Below are positions 40,609 to 49,593 of a stretch of 64,000 bases of DNA, one piece after another. A program made the position numbers and the translations under genes. Location: positions 124,001 through 188,000 of the forward strand of contig NZ_JBFAHM010000008.1 in the NCBI RefSeq assembly GCF_040654195.1. Direction: 5' to 3'. The DNA is from Hamadaea sp013361475 (lineage in GTDB: Bacteria > Actinomycetota > Actinomycetes > Mycobacteriales > Micromonosporaceae). The notes under the pieces were generated by a model. That model did not search any database and had not been told where the DNA came from. It worked only from the letters and a program-made list of their open reading frames with translations. The stretch's first letter is position 1. Every line of letters starts with the position of its first letter.

Positions 40609-41358
40609 TCACGCGCGCTTCGTGAAGGTCGACCGCGCCCACAGGTAACCGATGAGGGCGATGGCGACGCACCAGGCGAGGGCCGGGATGACGTCACCGG
40701 CGGAAGGCGCCCCGTTGATCAGCCCGCGCAGGGTTTCGATGATCGGGGTGAACGGCTGGTACTCCGCGAACTGCCGCAGGCCGGGACCCATCTTCTCGGC
40801 CGGCACGATCGCGCTGCTGAAGAACGGCAGCATGACCAGCGGCACCGCCGCCATGCCGGCCGTCTCCGGAGACTTCGCCGACAACCCGAGGGCGACGGTG
40901 AACCATCCGGCGGCGAAGGCCAGCAGCACGACCACCCCGACGACGCCCAGCCACTGGACCAGGTTCGCCTTGGGGTCGAAGCCCAGCAGGAACGCCACCC
41001 CGACGAGGGCCGCGATGGCCACCAGGTTGGTCAGTACGCTCGCGACGACGTGCCCGGTCAGCACCGCGCCCCGGGAGACGTCCATCACCTTGAACCGGTT
41101 GATGACGCCCTTGGTCATGTCGGCGTTCACCGAGGTCGCGGTCGCGCCGAGGCCGTAGCAGACGGCCAGCAGCATGAGGCCGGGTGTCGCGTAGTCGATG
41201 TAGTCGACGCCGACGTCGAACGCATCGCCGAACATGTAGACGAACATCAACATGATGACGATCGGCATGAGGACGGCGTTGAACACCGAGGTCGGGTTCC
41301 GCGTGATGTGCTTGGTGTTGCGTCGCAGCATGACCAGCGAGTGGGACTTGGCGCTCAT
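40609..41358 (-). CDS. ABC-2 type transporter permease (DrrB-like)
   Basis: 249 residues with six hydrophobic segments. VMLRRNTKHITRNPTSVFNAVLMPIVI is the typical DrrB N-terminus, and the ABC-2 signature region lies near EYQPFTPIIETLRGLI. ATG 41358 overlaps the stop of the ATPase gene (ATGA). It forms the membrane part of a daunorubicin-resistance-type exporter; the drug is unknown. Confidence 0.85.
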   Translation of the reverse strand: MSAKSHSLVMLRRNTKHITRNPTSVFNAVLMPIVIMLMFVYMFGDAFDVGVDYIDYATPGLMLLAVCYGLGATATSVNADMTKGVINRFKVMDVSRGAVLTGHVVASVLTNLVAIAALVGVAFLLGFDPKANLVQWLGVVGVVVLLAFAAGWFTVALGLSAKSPETAGMAAVPLVMLPFFSSAIVPAEKMGPGLRQFAEYQPFTPIIETLRGLINGAPSAGDVIPALAWCVAIALIGYLWARSTFTKRA

Positions 41359-42293
41359 TTGGCGGCCTCCGTGGTGTGGCCCGTCAGGGCGAGGAAAACG
41401 TCGTCGAGGTCAGGGGTGTGCACCGAGCACTCCTCGGCGCTGAGGGAGTGCTCGTCGAGCCGGTCCAGCAGCGCGCGCAGCGACTTCGTGCCGCCGTCAC
41501 CGGGTACGCGCAGCGCCAGCGCCTCCGGCTCACGCGTGGCGTCGGTGAAGATCCGGGCGGCGGCGTCGAGTTCGGCGGCGGAGCTGAAACGCAGCCGGAT
41601 GTGCGTACCGGGGATCTGGCGCTTGAGTTCGTCCGGAGTGCCGTTGGCGACCAGACGGCCGCCGTCCAGCACCGCGACCCGGTCGGCCAGCTGGTCGGCT
41701 TCTTCGAGGTACTGGGTGGTGAGGAAGATCGTCACGCCGTCGGCCACGAGATCGCGGATGATCGCCCACATCGTGTGCCGGCTGCGGGGGTCCAGCCCGG
41801 TGGTCGGTTCGTCGAGGAAGATGATCCGCGGATTGCCGACGAGCGTCATGGCCAGATCGAGCTTGCGGCGCATGCCGCCGGAGTAGGTCGACGCCGGCTT
41901 GGCCGCCGACTCCGTCAGCTCGAACCGCTCCAGCAGCTCGGCGACGACGCGCTTGCCGTCCTGGGCGGGCACCCGGCTCAGGTCCACCATGAGCTGCAGG
42001 TTCTCCTGCCCGGTCAGCAGCTCGTCCACCGCCGCGAACTGGCCGGTGACACCGATCGCCGCGCGTACCGCCTTGGCCTCGGTCGCGATGTCGTGACCGG
42101 CGACGCGGACCGTCCCGCCGTCGGCCTTCATCAACGTCGTCAGCACGTTCACCGTGGTGGTCTTGCCCGCGCCGTTCGGACCGAGCAGGGAGAACACCGA
42201 GCCGGCGTGGACCTCGAAGTCGATGCCGTCGAGGACGATCTTGTCCTTGTACGCCTTCCGCAGCCCGGAGACTGTGATCGCTGAAGTTGTCAT
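41355..42293 (-). CDS. ABC transporter ATPase (DrrA-like)
   Basis: 312 residues: Walker A GPNGAGKTT at 38-46, signature YSGGMRRKL, Walker B IIFLDEPTTGLD, H-loop region LTTQYLEEAD, and a C-terminal DUF4162-type domain (HIRLRFSSAAELDAAARIF). It works with the downstream permease to export a hydrophobic compound. Confidence 0.9.
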   Translation of the reverse strand: MTTSAITVSGLRKAYKDKIVLDGIDFEVHAGSVFSLLGPNGAGKTTTVNVLTTLMKADGGTVRVAGHDIATEAKAVRAAIGVTGQFAAVDELLTGQENLQLMVDLSRVPAQDGKRVVAELLERFELTESAAKPASTYSGGMRRKLDLAMTLVGNPRIIFLDEPTTGLDPRSRHTMWAIIRDLVADGVTIFLTTQYLEEADQLADRVAVLDGGRLVANGTPDELKRQIPGTHIRLRFSSAAELDAAARIFTDATREPEALALRVPGDGGTKSLRALLDRLDEHSLSAEECSVHTPDLDDVFLALTGHTTEAAK

Positions 42294-42415
42294 GCGGCCA
42301 CTATCGGGACCGGGACTGTCACCCTCCTGTCACGGCGCTGACACCGCCGCTGACACCGCGAAGAGCGGCGGGCTGCGTTGCTCTTGCGGCGCACAATAGC
42401 AATTTGGCAAAGATT

Positions 42416-42454
42416 TATCGATATCTTGCGTTGATGTATCGACAAGGCTACGTT
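42416..42454 (+). promoter_or_regulatory. Promoter and operator-like repeats of the glucanase gene
   Basis: TTGCGT (42426-42431) and TACGTT (42449-42454) are 17 bp apart. TATCGA occurs at 42416 and 42437, exactly 21 bp apart (two helical turns), bracketing the -35 box, which is a good arrangement for a sugar-responsive repressor. Confidence 0.5.
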
Positions 42455-42515
42455 TCTCCCGACACGCCTGCCCGCGTCGCCGATCCCTTGGCCTCCCACC
42501 CAGAGGAGCCGCGAG

Positions 42516-45500
42516 ATGTCCCTATCGTTTCGTACGCGCAACCGCAGAGCCGCGGTTCTCTCCGCAGGGGCGCTGGTCGCCGCCTGCCTGGTCGTCCTGC
42601 CCGCCCAACCGGCGGCCGCCGCCACCGGCGGGGTCGGCGCGACGGTGCCCTACGTCGAGGTCCAGGCGGAGAACGCCACCACCAACGGGAGCGTGATCGG
42701 GCCGAGCACGGTCTACGGCACGCTGCCCGCCGAGGCGTCCTATCGCAAAGCGGTGACCCTGCAGGGCACCGGCAAGTACGTCGAGTTCACCACGCCGGTC
42801 GCGACGAACTCGATCGTGTTCCGCTACAGCATCCCCGACACCGGGAACGGGTCGGTCTACTCCGCCCAGTTGTCGTTGTACGTCGACGGAACCAAGCAGC
42901 CGAACTTCACCCTGACCAACGCCTACAGCTGGTACTACGGCGGCTATCCGTTCACCAACACGCCGGGCGGCAACCCTCATCACTTCTACGACGAGGCGCA
43001 CCGCCTGTTCACCACCACGTACGCCGCCGGAACGAAGTTCCGCCTGCAAGTGGACTCGGAGGACACCGCCGGGTCCTACACGATCGACTTCGCCGACTTC
43101 GAGAACGTCGCCGGGGCGCTCGCCCAGCCCGCCGGGTCGATCTCGGTGACCAGCCGGGGCGCCGATCCGACCGGGGTCAACGACTCGACCGCCGCGTTCG
43201 CCGCCGCGATCTCCGCCGCGGGTGCCGGCGGCACCGTGTGGATTCCGGAGGGGACCTTCCGGATCCCAGGCAGCACGCCCGGTTGTGGCATGTCGTGCAG
43301 CCACCTCGTGCTGAACAACGTCACCGTCAAGGGCGCCGGGATGTGGCGCTCGACGATCGTCGGCAACGCGCCCGGCTTCTACGGCGGGTGGGCGCCCAAC
43401 GGGGGCAGCGGCGTCCACCTGGCGGACTTCGCGATCTTCGGCAACGTCCAGGAGCGCAACGACGGAGACCAGGTCAACGGCATCGGCGGCGCGCTGAGCA
43501 ACTCCACCGTCGACCGGGTCTGGATCGAGCACATGAAGGTCGGCGCCTGGATGGACGGGCCGATGACCAACCTGGTCCTGTCCGGGATGCGCATCCGCAA
43601 CGTGACCGCCGACGGCGTCAACTTCCACAACGGCGTCACGAGCTCCAAGGTCACCAACAGCGACCTGCGCAACCTCGGAGACGACGGCCTGGCCACGTGG
43701 TCGGACACGAACGCCGACGTCAACGACTCGTTCGACCACAACACGGTCCAGTATCCGATCCTGGCGAACGGAATCGCGATCTACGGCGGCCACGACAACT
43801 TCGTCACCGACAACCGGGTCGTCGACGCCGGGCTGGCTCAGGGCGGCGGCATCCACGTGGCGCAGCGGTTCGCCTCGACTCCGCTCGGCCGCACCGACGT
43901 GCTGCGTAACACGATCATCCGATCCGGCAGCCTCGACCCGAACTGGAACTTCGGCGTCGGCGCGTTGTGGTTCGACGCCCGCGACGCCGCCATGTCGGGT
44001 CTGACCAATGTCGACAACATCCTCATCCAGCAGAGCCCGTTCGAGGCGATCCAGTTCGTCTCCGGATCGAGCATCTCCAACGTCAAGATCAACAACGCGA
44101 CGATCCAGAACACCGGCACCTGGGTGGTCCAGGAGCAGGTCGGCGGCTCGGCCACGATCACCAACAGCACCGCCACCGGCACGCAGGCGCCCGCGGCCGT
44201 CTACAACTGCGGAGTCGGGTTCACCCTGACCGACGGCGGCGGCAACTCCGGCATCTTCGGGTCGACCGCGTGCCAGAACATCACCACTCCGGCGTTCCCG
44301 CCGTACCTGCCGGACAACGGGTCGCAGATCTCCGTCAGCCCGACCGCGCTCGGCTACGGCTCGGTGGCGACCGGATCGTCCAGCGCTCCGCAGACCGTGA
44401 CGGTCACCAACAGCGGCACCGCGGCCGCCCCGGTCGGCTCGATCACGACCTCCGGCGACTTCAGCCAGACCAACACCTGCGGCTCCTCGATCGCCGCCGG
44501 CTCCTCGTGCACCGTCAACGTCGTCTTCACCCCGACAGCATCTGGTACGCGTACCGGAACGCTCGCCCTGACGGCTTCCGGAATCACGAACACCGTGCCC
44601 TTGTCGGGAACGGGCGTCGCGCCCGGACCGGTCCTGAGCCTCAACCCGGCGTCGCTGACCTTCGGCGGAACCGTCGTCGGCAGCCCGGCCGCCACCCAGA
44701 CGGTGACCGTCACGAACACGGGCACCACCACGGCGACCGTCTCCGGCGTCACGGCCTCCGGCGACTTCAGCCAGACCAACAACTGCTCGTCGTTGGCGGT
44801 GAACGCCTCCTGCACGGTGACTGTCGGCTTCACCCCGACCGCGGCCGGTACGCGTACCGGGACCGTGACGCTGACCAGCAACGCCACCAACAACCCGGCC
44901 ACCGTGGCGTTGTCCGGCAGTGGCATCGGCACCACCACCAACCTCGCCCTGCAGAAGCCCGCCACCGCCAGCAGCCAGGCCAACGGGTCGCTGACCCCGG
45001 CGCTGGCCGTCGACGGGGACGCCAACAGCTACTGGGAGAGCGCCAACAACGCCTTCCCGCAGTGGCTGCAGGTCGACCTCGGCGGCACCTACTCCGTCGG
45101 CAAGGTCACGCTGAAGCTGCCGCCGTCCAGCGCCTGGGGCACGCGTACGCAGACCCTGTCCGTCCAGACCAGCACCAACGGATCCACCTTCACGACCGCC
45201 GTCGGGTCGGCGACCTACACCTTCACCTCACCGGCCAACGTAGTGAACGTCGCCGTCCCCGCCACCAACGCCCGCTACGTCCGGGTGACCTTCACCGCCA
45301 ACAGTGGCTGGCCGGCCGGGCAGGCATCCGAACTGGAGGTCTACCCGAGCGGCGGCGGCAGCACCTCGCCGGTGCTGAGCGCCGCCCCGGGCTCGCTCAC
45401 CTTCGCCAGCCAGGCGCTCAACACCACCAGCCCGGCCCAGGCGGTGACCGTGACCAACACCGGCAACGCCACGGCGACCGTGTCCGGCGTCACGACGACC

Positions 45501-46088
45501 GGCGACTACAGCCAGACCAACAACTGCACTTCGCTGGCGGCCGGCGCGTCCTGCACGGTCAACGTCAGCTTCCGGCCGACGGCGTCCGGTACGCGTACCG
45601 GCGCGCTCACGATCACCAGCAACGCCGCCAACAGCCCGGCGACGGTCTCGTTGACCGGCACCGGAACCGGGGGCAGCACCGAGCTGGCGACCGGCAAGCC
45701 GACCACCGAATCCAGCCACAACGACGTCTACCCGTCGTCGAACGTGACCGACGGCAACCAGAACACCTACTGGGAGAGCGCCAACAACGCCTTCCCGCAA
45801 TGGGTTCAGGTCGACCTCGGCTCGGCCCAGAGCGCGAGCCGGATCGTCCTGCAACTGCCCGCCACCTGGGGTGCGCGTACGCAGACCCTGGCGGTCCTGG
45901 GCAGCACGGACGGCAGCACGTTCAGCACGGTGAAGGCGTCGGCGGCGTACGCCTTCGATCCGGCGAGCGGCAACACCGTGACGATCACGTTCACCGCCAC
46001 CAGCCGGCGCTACTGGCGGCTGACCTTCACCGCGAACACGGGCTGGCCCGCGGGGCAGTGTTCCACCTTCCAGCTCTGGACCAGCTGA
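42516..46088 (+). CDS. Secreted GH87 alpha-1,3-glucanase (mutanase), multi-domain
   Basis: 1,190 residues. A signal peptide (1 to about 36, AAAA cleavage) is followed by a CBM-like beta-sandwich (about 45-195) and a parallel beta-helix catalytic domain (about 205-600). The three GH87 acidic residues are D366 (ADGVNFHNG) and D389-D390 (GDDGLATWS); their 23/24 spacing equals that of characterised Agl-FH1. Behind it come two Ig-like anchor-D-type domains, a discoidin (F5/8C) domain, a third Ig-like domain and a second discoidin domain. It cleaves alpha-1,3-glucan of fungal walls or biofilms outside the cell; the discoidin parts probably bind glycan. Confidence 0.88.
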   Translation: MSLSFRTRNRRAAVLSAGALVAACLVVLPAQPAAAATGGVGATVPYVEVQAENATTNGSVIGPSTVYGTLPAEASYRKAVTLQGTGKYVEFTTPVATNSIVFRYSIPDTGNGSVYSAQLSLYVDGTKQPNFTLTNAYSWYYGGYPFTNTPGGNPHHFYDEAHRLFTTTYAAGTKFRLQVDSEDTAGSYTIDFADFENVAGALAQPAGSISVTSRGADPTGVNDSTAAFAAAISAAGAGGTVWIPEGTFRIPGSTPGCGMSCSHLVLNNVTVKGAGMWRSTIVGNAPGFYGGWAPNGGSGVHLADFAIFGNVQERNDGDQVNGIGGALSNSTVDRVWIEHMKVGAWMDGPMTNLVLSGMRIRNVTADGVNFHNGVTSSKVTNSDLRNLGDDGLATWSDTNADVNDSFDHNTVQYPILANGIAIYGGHDNFVTDNRVVDAGLAQGGGIHVAQRFASTPLGRTDVLRNTIIRSGSLDPNWNFGVGALWFDARDAAMSGLTNVDNILIQQSPFEAIQFVSGSSISNVKINNATIQNTGTWVVQEQVGGSATITNSTATGTQAPAAVYNCGVGFTLTDGGGNSGIFGSTACQNITTPAFPPYLPDNGSQISVSPTALGYGSVATGSSSAPQTVTVTNSGTAAAPVGSITTSGDFSQTNTCGSSIAAGSSCTVNVVFTPTASGTRTGTLALTASGITNTVPLSGTGVAPGPVLSLNPASLTFGGTVVGSPAATQTVTVTNTGTTTATVSGVTASGDFSQTNNCSSLAVNASCTVTVGFTPTAAGTRTGTVTLTSNATNNPATVALSGSGIGTTTNLALQKPATASSQANGSLTPALAVDGDANSYWESANNAFPQWLQVDLGGTYSVGKVTLKLPPSSAWGTRTQTLSVQTSTNGSTFTTAVGSATYTFTSPANVVNVAVPATNARYVRVTFTANSGWPAGQASELEVYPSGGGSTSPVLSAAPGSLTFASQALNTTSPAQAVTVTNTGNATATVSGVTTTGDYSQTNNCTSLAAGASCTVNVSFRPTASGTRTGALTITSNAANSPATVSLTGTGTGGSTELATGKPTTESSHNDVYPSSNVTDGNQNTYWESANNAFPQWVQVDLGSAQSASRIVLQLPATWGARTQTLAVLGSTDGSTFSTVKASAAYAFDPASGNTVTITFTATSRRYWRLTFTANTGWPAGQCSTFQLWTS

Positions 46089-46175
46089 GCAGCACGAAAG
46101 TTCCTCTCCTGGCAAGCCAGTGGTACGCGGTCCCGCCGTCGTCCGGTGGGACCGCGTACGCCTCGACCGGACTCG

Positions 46176-46793
46176 TCAGCTGAAGCTCGGGACGGCGGTG
46201 CTCGGGTCCACCCCCTTGCCGTAGAGGCTCATCACGAAACCGGCGGCCTCCTCCAGTTGCCGGGCGCGGTCCAGCCCGCCGATCGCGACCGGCGTACCGC
46301 CGAGATCGGTGACCAGTCGCCCGGCGACGTCGAGCGCGGCCTCGTCGTCACCGCACATCGCCACCGCCCGAGGCTTGTCCTGGGCGGTCAGCCACATCTG
46401 GCCGGCGTACATGTGGAGTGCTTTGACGACGGCGGCTCCGGTGGCCTGAGCCGCGATCGTCTCCGCCGCGGAACCCTCGGCCAGCCGATGCGCACCGGTG
46501 GTGAAGTCGAGCGGGTTGGTGCAGTCGAGGACCGGTATGCCCCGCAGCGATCCGCCCGGACCGCCGGCCAGGTCCAGGATCTCCGATACGCCCTCCCACA
46601 GCACCGCCACGACGACGGCGTCCGCCCCGGCTGCGGCGTCAGCCGGCCGCGCGGCCACGGCGTTGACACGGTTCGCCAGCTCCGTCGTCTTGGCCTCGGA
46701 GCGTCCCGCGATCGTGACCGTGTGCCCGGCCGCGATCCAGGCCTGTGCCAACGTCGCCGCCATGTTCCCTGACCCCAGAATGGAAATCTTCAT
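46176..46793 (-). CDS. NADPH-dependent F420 reductase-like oxidoreductase
   Basis: 205 residues from ATG 46793. The Rossmann start MKISILGSGNMA and the TIAGRSEAK second-strand basic residues favour NADPH. DAVVVAVLW, VLDCTNPL and VVKALHMYAG are typical of F420H2:NADP+ oxidoreductase relatives. It is divergent from an HxlR gene with a shared palindrome between them, so it is likely controlled by that regulator. Confidence 0.8.
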   Translation of the reverse strand: MKISILGSGNMAATLAQAWIAAGHTVTIAGRSEAKTTELANRVNAVAARPADAAAGADAVVVAVLWEGVSEILDLAGGPGGSLRGIPVLDCTNPLDFTTGAHRLAEGSAAETIAAQATGAAVVKALHMYAGQMWLTAQDKPRAVAMCGDDEAALDVAGRLVTDLGGTPVAIGGLDRARQLEEAAGFVMSLYGKGVDPSTAVPSFS

Positions 46794-46810
46794 GCCGTCG
46801 ACGCTAGGGA

Positions 46811-46841
46811 GGCGGTTCCTACCGATCGGTGGGAAACCGCC
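46811..46841. promoter_or_regulatory. 31-bp palindromic operator between F420-reductase and HxlR genes
   Basis: Starting GGCGGTT and ending AACCGCC around a perfect ACCGATCGGT centre, only two symmetric position pairs mismatch. It lies 17 bp from each divergent start codon, so bound HxlR would block both promoters. Confidence 0.75.
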
Positions 46842-46857
46842 TGGCAAGATCGGAGGC

Positions 46858-47208
46858 ATGGCGCACGACGACTGCTATGGCTTCGTCTCCGATTGCCGGA
46901 TCCGGGCCGTCACGGAGCTGCTCTCCCACACGTGGGACCCGGTCGTGCTGATCGCGCTGCGCCCCGGCCCGCAACGCCGCAGCACATTGATCACGGCGAT
47001 CGGTGACATCAGCGACAAGGCCCTGACCGAGTCGCTGCGGCGGCTGACCGACCGCGGACTGGTGACGCGAACCAGCGAGTCGACCGCCCGGAACGTCGAA
47101 TACCGTCTCACCCCGGTGGGGGCGTCCCTGGTGCAGGGCCCGCTCGCCACGATCGGCCAGTGGGCGGTGGACCACGGCGACGAACTCCTGGAGCCCGCCG
47201 CCGCTTAG
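46858..47208 (+). CDS. HxlR-family transcriptional regulator
   Basis: 116 residues from ATG 46858 behind GGAGG. N-terminal DDCYGFVSDCRI, then HTWDPVVLIALRPGPQRRSTLI and the winged helix ISDKALTESLRRLTDRGLVTR are diagnostic. Two N-terminal Cys could form a redox or quinone-sensing pair as in YodB/QorR. Convergent with the glyoxalase gene, overlapping by 4 bp at the stops. Confidence 0.85.
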   Translation: MAHDDCYGFVSDCRIRAVTELLSHTWDPVVLIALRPGPQRRSTLITAIGDISDKALTESLRRLTDRGLVTRTSESTARNVEYRLTPVGASLVQGPLATIGQWAVDHGDELLEPAAA

Positions 47209-47645
47209 CGGAGCTGCTCCGCCAGGCCGACGATGACGCCCGACGGCCCGCGGAGATAACACAGCAGGAAGATGTCCTCGAAGCGGGAGATCTCGCCGAC
47301 CAGCTCCCCGCCGTGCTTCCGTAACCGGGCGACGGTGTCCTCGATGTCGTCGACGGCGAACATCACGCGATGCAGACCGACGGTGTTCGCCGGCGAGATC
47401 CTCGGCTCAGGAGTGATCGACGCCGGTGCGTGATACCGCATCAGCTCTAGCTTGCCGTGACCGTCCGGCGTCACCATCATCGCGATCTCCGACCGCATCC
47501 CGTCGAGCCCCACGACCTTCGCCGCCCAGGCCCCCTCGATCTGCGAGCGGCCCTCCAGCTCCAGGCCCAGCTCCGTGAAGAACGCGACGGCGAGGTCGAG
47601 GTCGTCGACGACGATGCCGACGTTGTCCATCCGCTGAATCGCCAT
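47205..47645 (-). CDS. VOC (glyoxalase-like) family protein
   Basis: 146 residues from ATG 47645. Two betaalphabetabetabeta modules are visible: MDNVGIVVDDLDLAVAFFTELGLELEGRS and LHRVMFAVDDIEDTVARLRKHG, ending in FLLCYLRGPSGVIVGLAEQL with the metal-site glutamate. Likely a small-molecule-binding or lyase protein; substrate unknown. Confidence 0.8.
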   Translation of the reverse strand: MAIQRMDNVGIVVDDLDLAVAFFTELGLELEGRSQIEGAWAAKVVGLDGMRSEIAMMVTPDGHGKLELMRYHAPASITPEPRISPANTVGLHRVMFAVDDIEDTVARLRKHGGELVGEISRFEDIFLLCYLRGPSGVIVGLAEQLR

Positions 47646-47690
47646 CACCGCAGCATACGGGCCGGCGGGCGGCATGGCAGGATCCGCTGC

Positions 47691-48311
47691 ATGGCTGATC
47701 GGAAGCACGGGCACGCGCCGCCGCCGACCGAGTCGACGCTGCGGGGCCTCGACTGGTACGGAGAGGACCTCTCCGGGCAGACGCACACGCGGGTGGCGTT
47801 CGTCGAGATCGACCTCACCGAGGCCATCGTGCAGAACGCCACCTTCACCGAATGCACCTTCCGGGGCGTGAAGTTCAACGCTTCGGCCCACACCGACGCC
47901 GCGTTCATCAACTGCACCTTCGTCCAATGCGGATTCTTCGACGTCGCGTTCGCCGGCTGCAAACTGGTCGGCAGCATGTTCGACGGGTGTGCGTACGACC
48001 TGATGACGGTGGCCGGCGGCGACTGGTCCTTCGTCGGCCTGCCCGGCGCCGACCTGCGCCGCACGAAGTTCGAGGGCGTACGCATGCGGGAGGCCGACCT
48101 CACGGGCGCCCGTCTCGACGGCGGCAGCTTCCGCCGGGTGGACCTGTCCGGCGCTTGGCTGGCCAAGGCGAGCATGCTCGGCAGCGACCTGCGGGGGAGT
48201 GACCTGACGGCCCTGGATCCGTTGACCGTCGCGCTGGCCGGCGCGATCATCGACGTCGATCAGGCCTGTGTCCTCGCCGCCCGCCTCGGACTCGACGTAC
48301 GCGCCGAGTGA
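47691..48311 (+). CDS. Pentapeptide-repeat protein
   Basis: 206 residues from ATG 47691. Runs of A(D/N)LXX/TFXXCTF-type pentapeptides (DLTEAIVQNATFTECTF, FINCTFVQCGFFDVAF, DLTGARLDGGSF, LRGSDLTALDP) build a right-handed quadrilateral helix. It resembles the McbG/Qnr-like group; in that group some members protect gyrase. That specific role is inference. Confidence 0.8.
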   Translation: MADRKHGHAPPPTESTLRGLDWYGEDLSGQTHTRVAFVEIDLTEAIVQNATFTECTFRGVKFNASAHTDAAFINCTFVQCGFFDVAFAGCKLVGSMFDGCAYDLMTVAGGDWSFVGLPGADLRRTKFEGVRMREADLTGARLDGGSFRRVDLSGAWLAKASMLGSDLRGSDLTALDPLTVALAGAIIDVDQACVLAARLGLDVRAE

Positions 48312-48332
48312 TCGGCCGGCCTCACGGTCCAC

Positions 48333-48358
48333 AGCCCGATCCGTTTCGAGATCGGGCT
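48333..48358. terminator. Hairpin terminator between convergent genes
   Basis: AGCCCGATC and GATCGGGCT flank an 8-nt loop; outer CCTCAC/GTGAGG adds a further interrupted pairing. It separates the pentapeptide-repeat gene from the CBS-domain gene. Confidence 0.7.
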
Positions 48359-48380
48359 GGTGGGTGAGGCGTTCCCGCCG

Positions 48381-48800
48381 TCAGTGATTCGGCGTCGCCG
48401 AGCTGATGTCGGCCAGCGCGGAGTGCGGATCGCGTTCGACCGCCATGTCGCCGAGCGAGACGACACCGACGAGCTTGCCGCCGTCGGTCACCGGGAGGCG
48501 GCGGATCTTCTTGCCGCGCATCAGCTCCACGACGCGCTGGGTGCCGTCGTCGGGCTTCACGGTGATCAGCTCCTGGCTGCACACCTCGCCGACCGTCGTG
48601 GTCAGGTCCCGGCCCTCGGCGATCGCCCGGACGATGATGTCGCGGTCGGTCAGGATGCCGACCGCGCGGTCGCCGTCGGTCACGATGACGTCGCCGATGT
48701 CGTAGTCCCGCATCATCGTCGCCGCGCCGATCAGCGTCTCGCGCGTGCCGATGGTCACCGGCTCCCGGGTCATCACCTCATGAACCTTTTGTCCGTTCAT
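48381..48800 (-). CDS. CBS-domain-pair protein
   Basis: 139 residues. Two CBS modules: VHEVMTREPVTIGTRETL ... GILTDRDIIVRAI and VGEVCSQELITVKPDDGT ... LVGVVSLGDMAVE. Together they form a Bateman module that binds adenine nucleotides. Similar stand-alone proteins belong to stress or dormancy regulons in actinobacteria. Confidence 0.85.
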   Translation of the reverse strand: MNGQKVHEVMTREPVTIGTRETLIGAATMMRDYDIGDVIVTDGDRAVGILTDRDIIVRAIAEGRDLTTTVGEVCSQELITVKPDDGTQRVVELMRGKKIRRLPVTDGGKLVGVVSLGDMAVERDPHSALADISSATPNH

Positions 48801-48852
48801 CCTGGTTCCTTCCTCCTCTCAGGTGCCGTTCGGGTACCCGCGTCACGGAGGA

Positions 48853-49515
48853 CTACTCATCACCGGTCTGGTCATGTGGCGCGGTGACCGGTTTCGACTG
48901 CGGCGAGCCGTGCTGGCGCAGCACGACCGAGAGGAGAACCAGCGCCCCGACTGAGAAGAACTCGCTCTGCCAGTTCTGCATGGACTGAAACCAGAAGTCG
49001 GGCGTGCCCGCGAACTGCCAGACGCCGATCGCGGCGGCTCCGGTCTGGAGTTTCTGCTCCTCGTTGTACGCGGCCGTCCCCGCGATGAGGTGCCCCAGGA
49101 AACTCAGCGCGAAGAAGAGGAGCAGGACCAGCGCGAGACTGTTGCGATACATCACCTGACGCCAGCCGGGGCGTCGTGACCAGCTGGGTGAGTCGTCACC
49201 GGCGTGATCCGGATCGTCGCCGGGGCGGTCCTTGCCGTCCAGCGGCTTGGACTCGGGCGAGCCCTTCTGCACCAGGTACGCCGTCAGCAGCACATAGGCG
49301 CCCATCTGCAGGAACTCGGACTCCCAGTTCTCGAGCAGTGCTTCGCCGAAGTGGCCCGAGCCCAGGTAGGCCCAGAGGGAGTCGCCGGCCAGGCCCGCCT
49401 GGGTGAGCTCCTCGTTGCGGACTTGCCAGCCGGCCAGCGCCTGCCCCGTCACGAAGACGACGAACGCCGCCAGCATGACGATCGACAAGCTGTTCGACCA
49501 GAGCCACCGCCGCAT
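48853..49515 (-). CDS. Duplicated four-helix membrane protein (DUF6766-like)
   Basis: 220 residues built of two similar halves: each has a SLSIVMLAAFVVFVTGQALAGW- or SLALVLLLFFALSFLGHLIAG-type helix, a segment with NWESEF / NWQSEF, a second helix and a QKGSPESKP / QHGSPQSKP motif. It is an internal duplication of a two-TM unit. Located 50 bp downstream of the CBS gene on the same strand; function unknown. Confidence 0.7.
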   Translation of the reverse strand: MRRWLWSNSLSIVMLAAFVVFVTGQALAGWQVRNEELTQAGLAGDSLWAYLGSGHFGEALLENWESEFLQMGAYVLLTAYLVQKGSPESKPLDGKDRPGDDPDHAGDDSPSWSRRPGWRQVMYRNSLALVLLLFFALSFLGHLIAGTAAYNEEQKLQTGAAAIGVWQFAGTPDFWFQSMQNWQSEFFSVGALVLLSVVLRQHGSPQSKPVTAPHDQTGDE

Positions 49516-49593
49516 CAGGCGGCCACCCGGAGCGCGTTCACGGGCCTCGGCTACCCGGAGCGCGATGATCGCAAACTACTGAGGAGTCCTGGG

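Noticed and set aside
43967..46183. 738-residue ORF overlapping the glucanase gene
   Set aside because: Gln/Arg/His-rich shadow frame of the GH87 enzyme without domain features.
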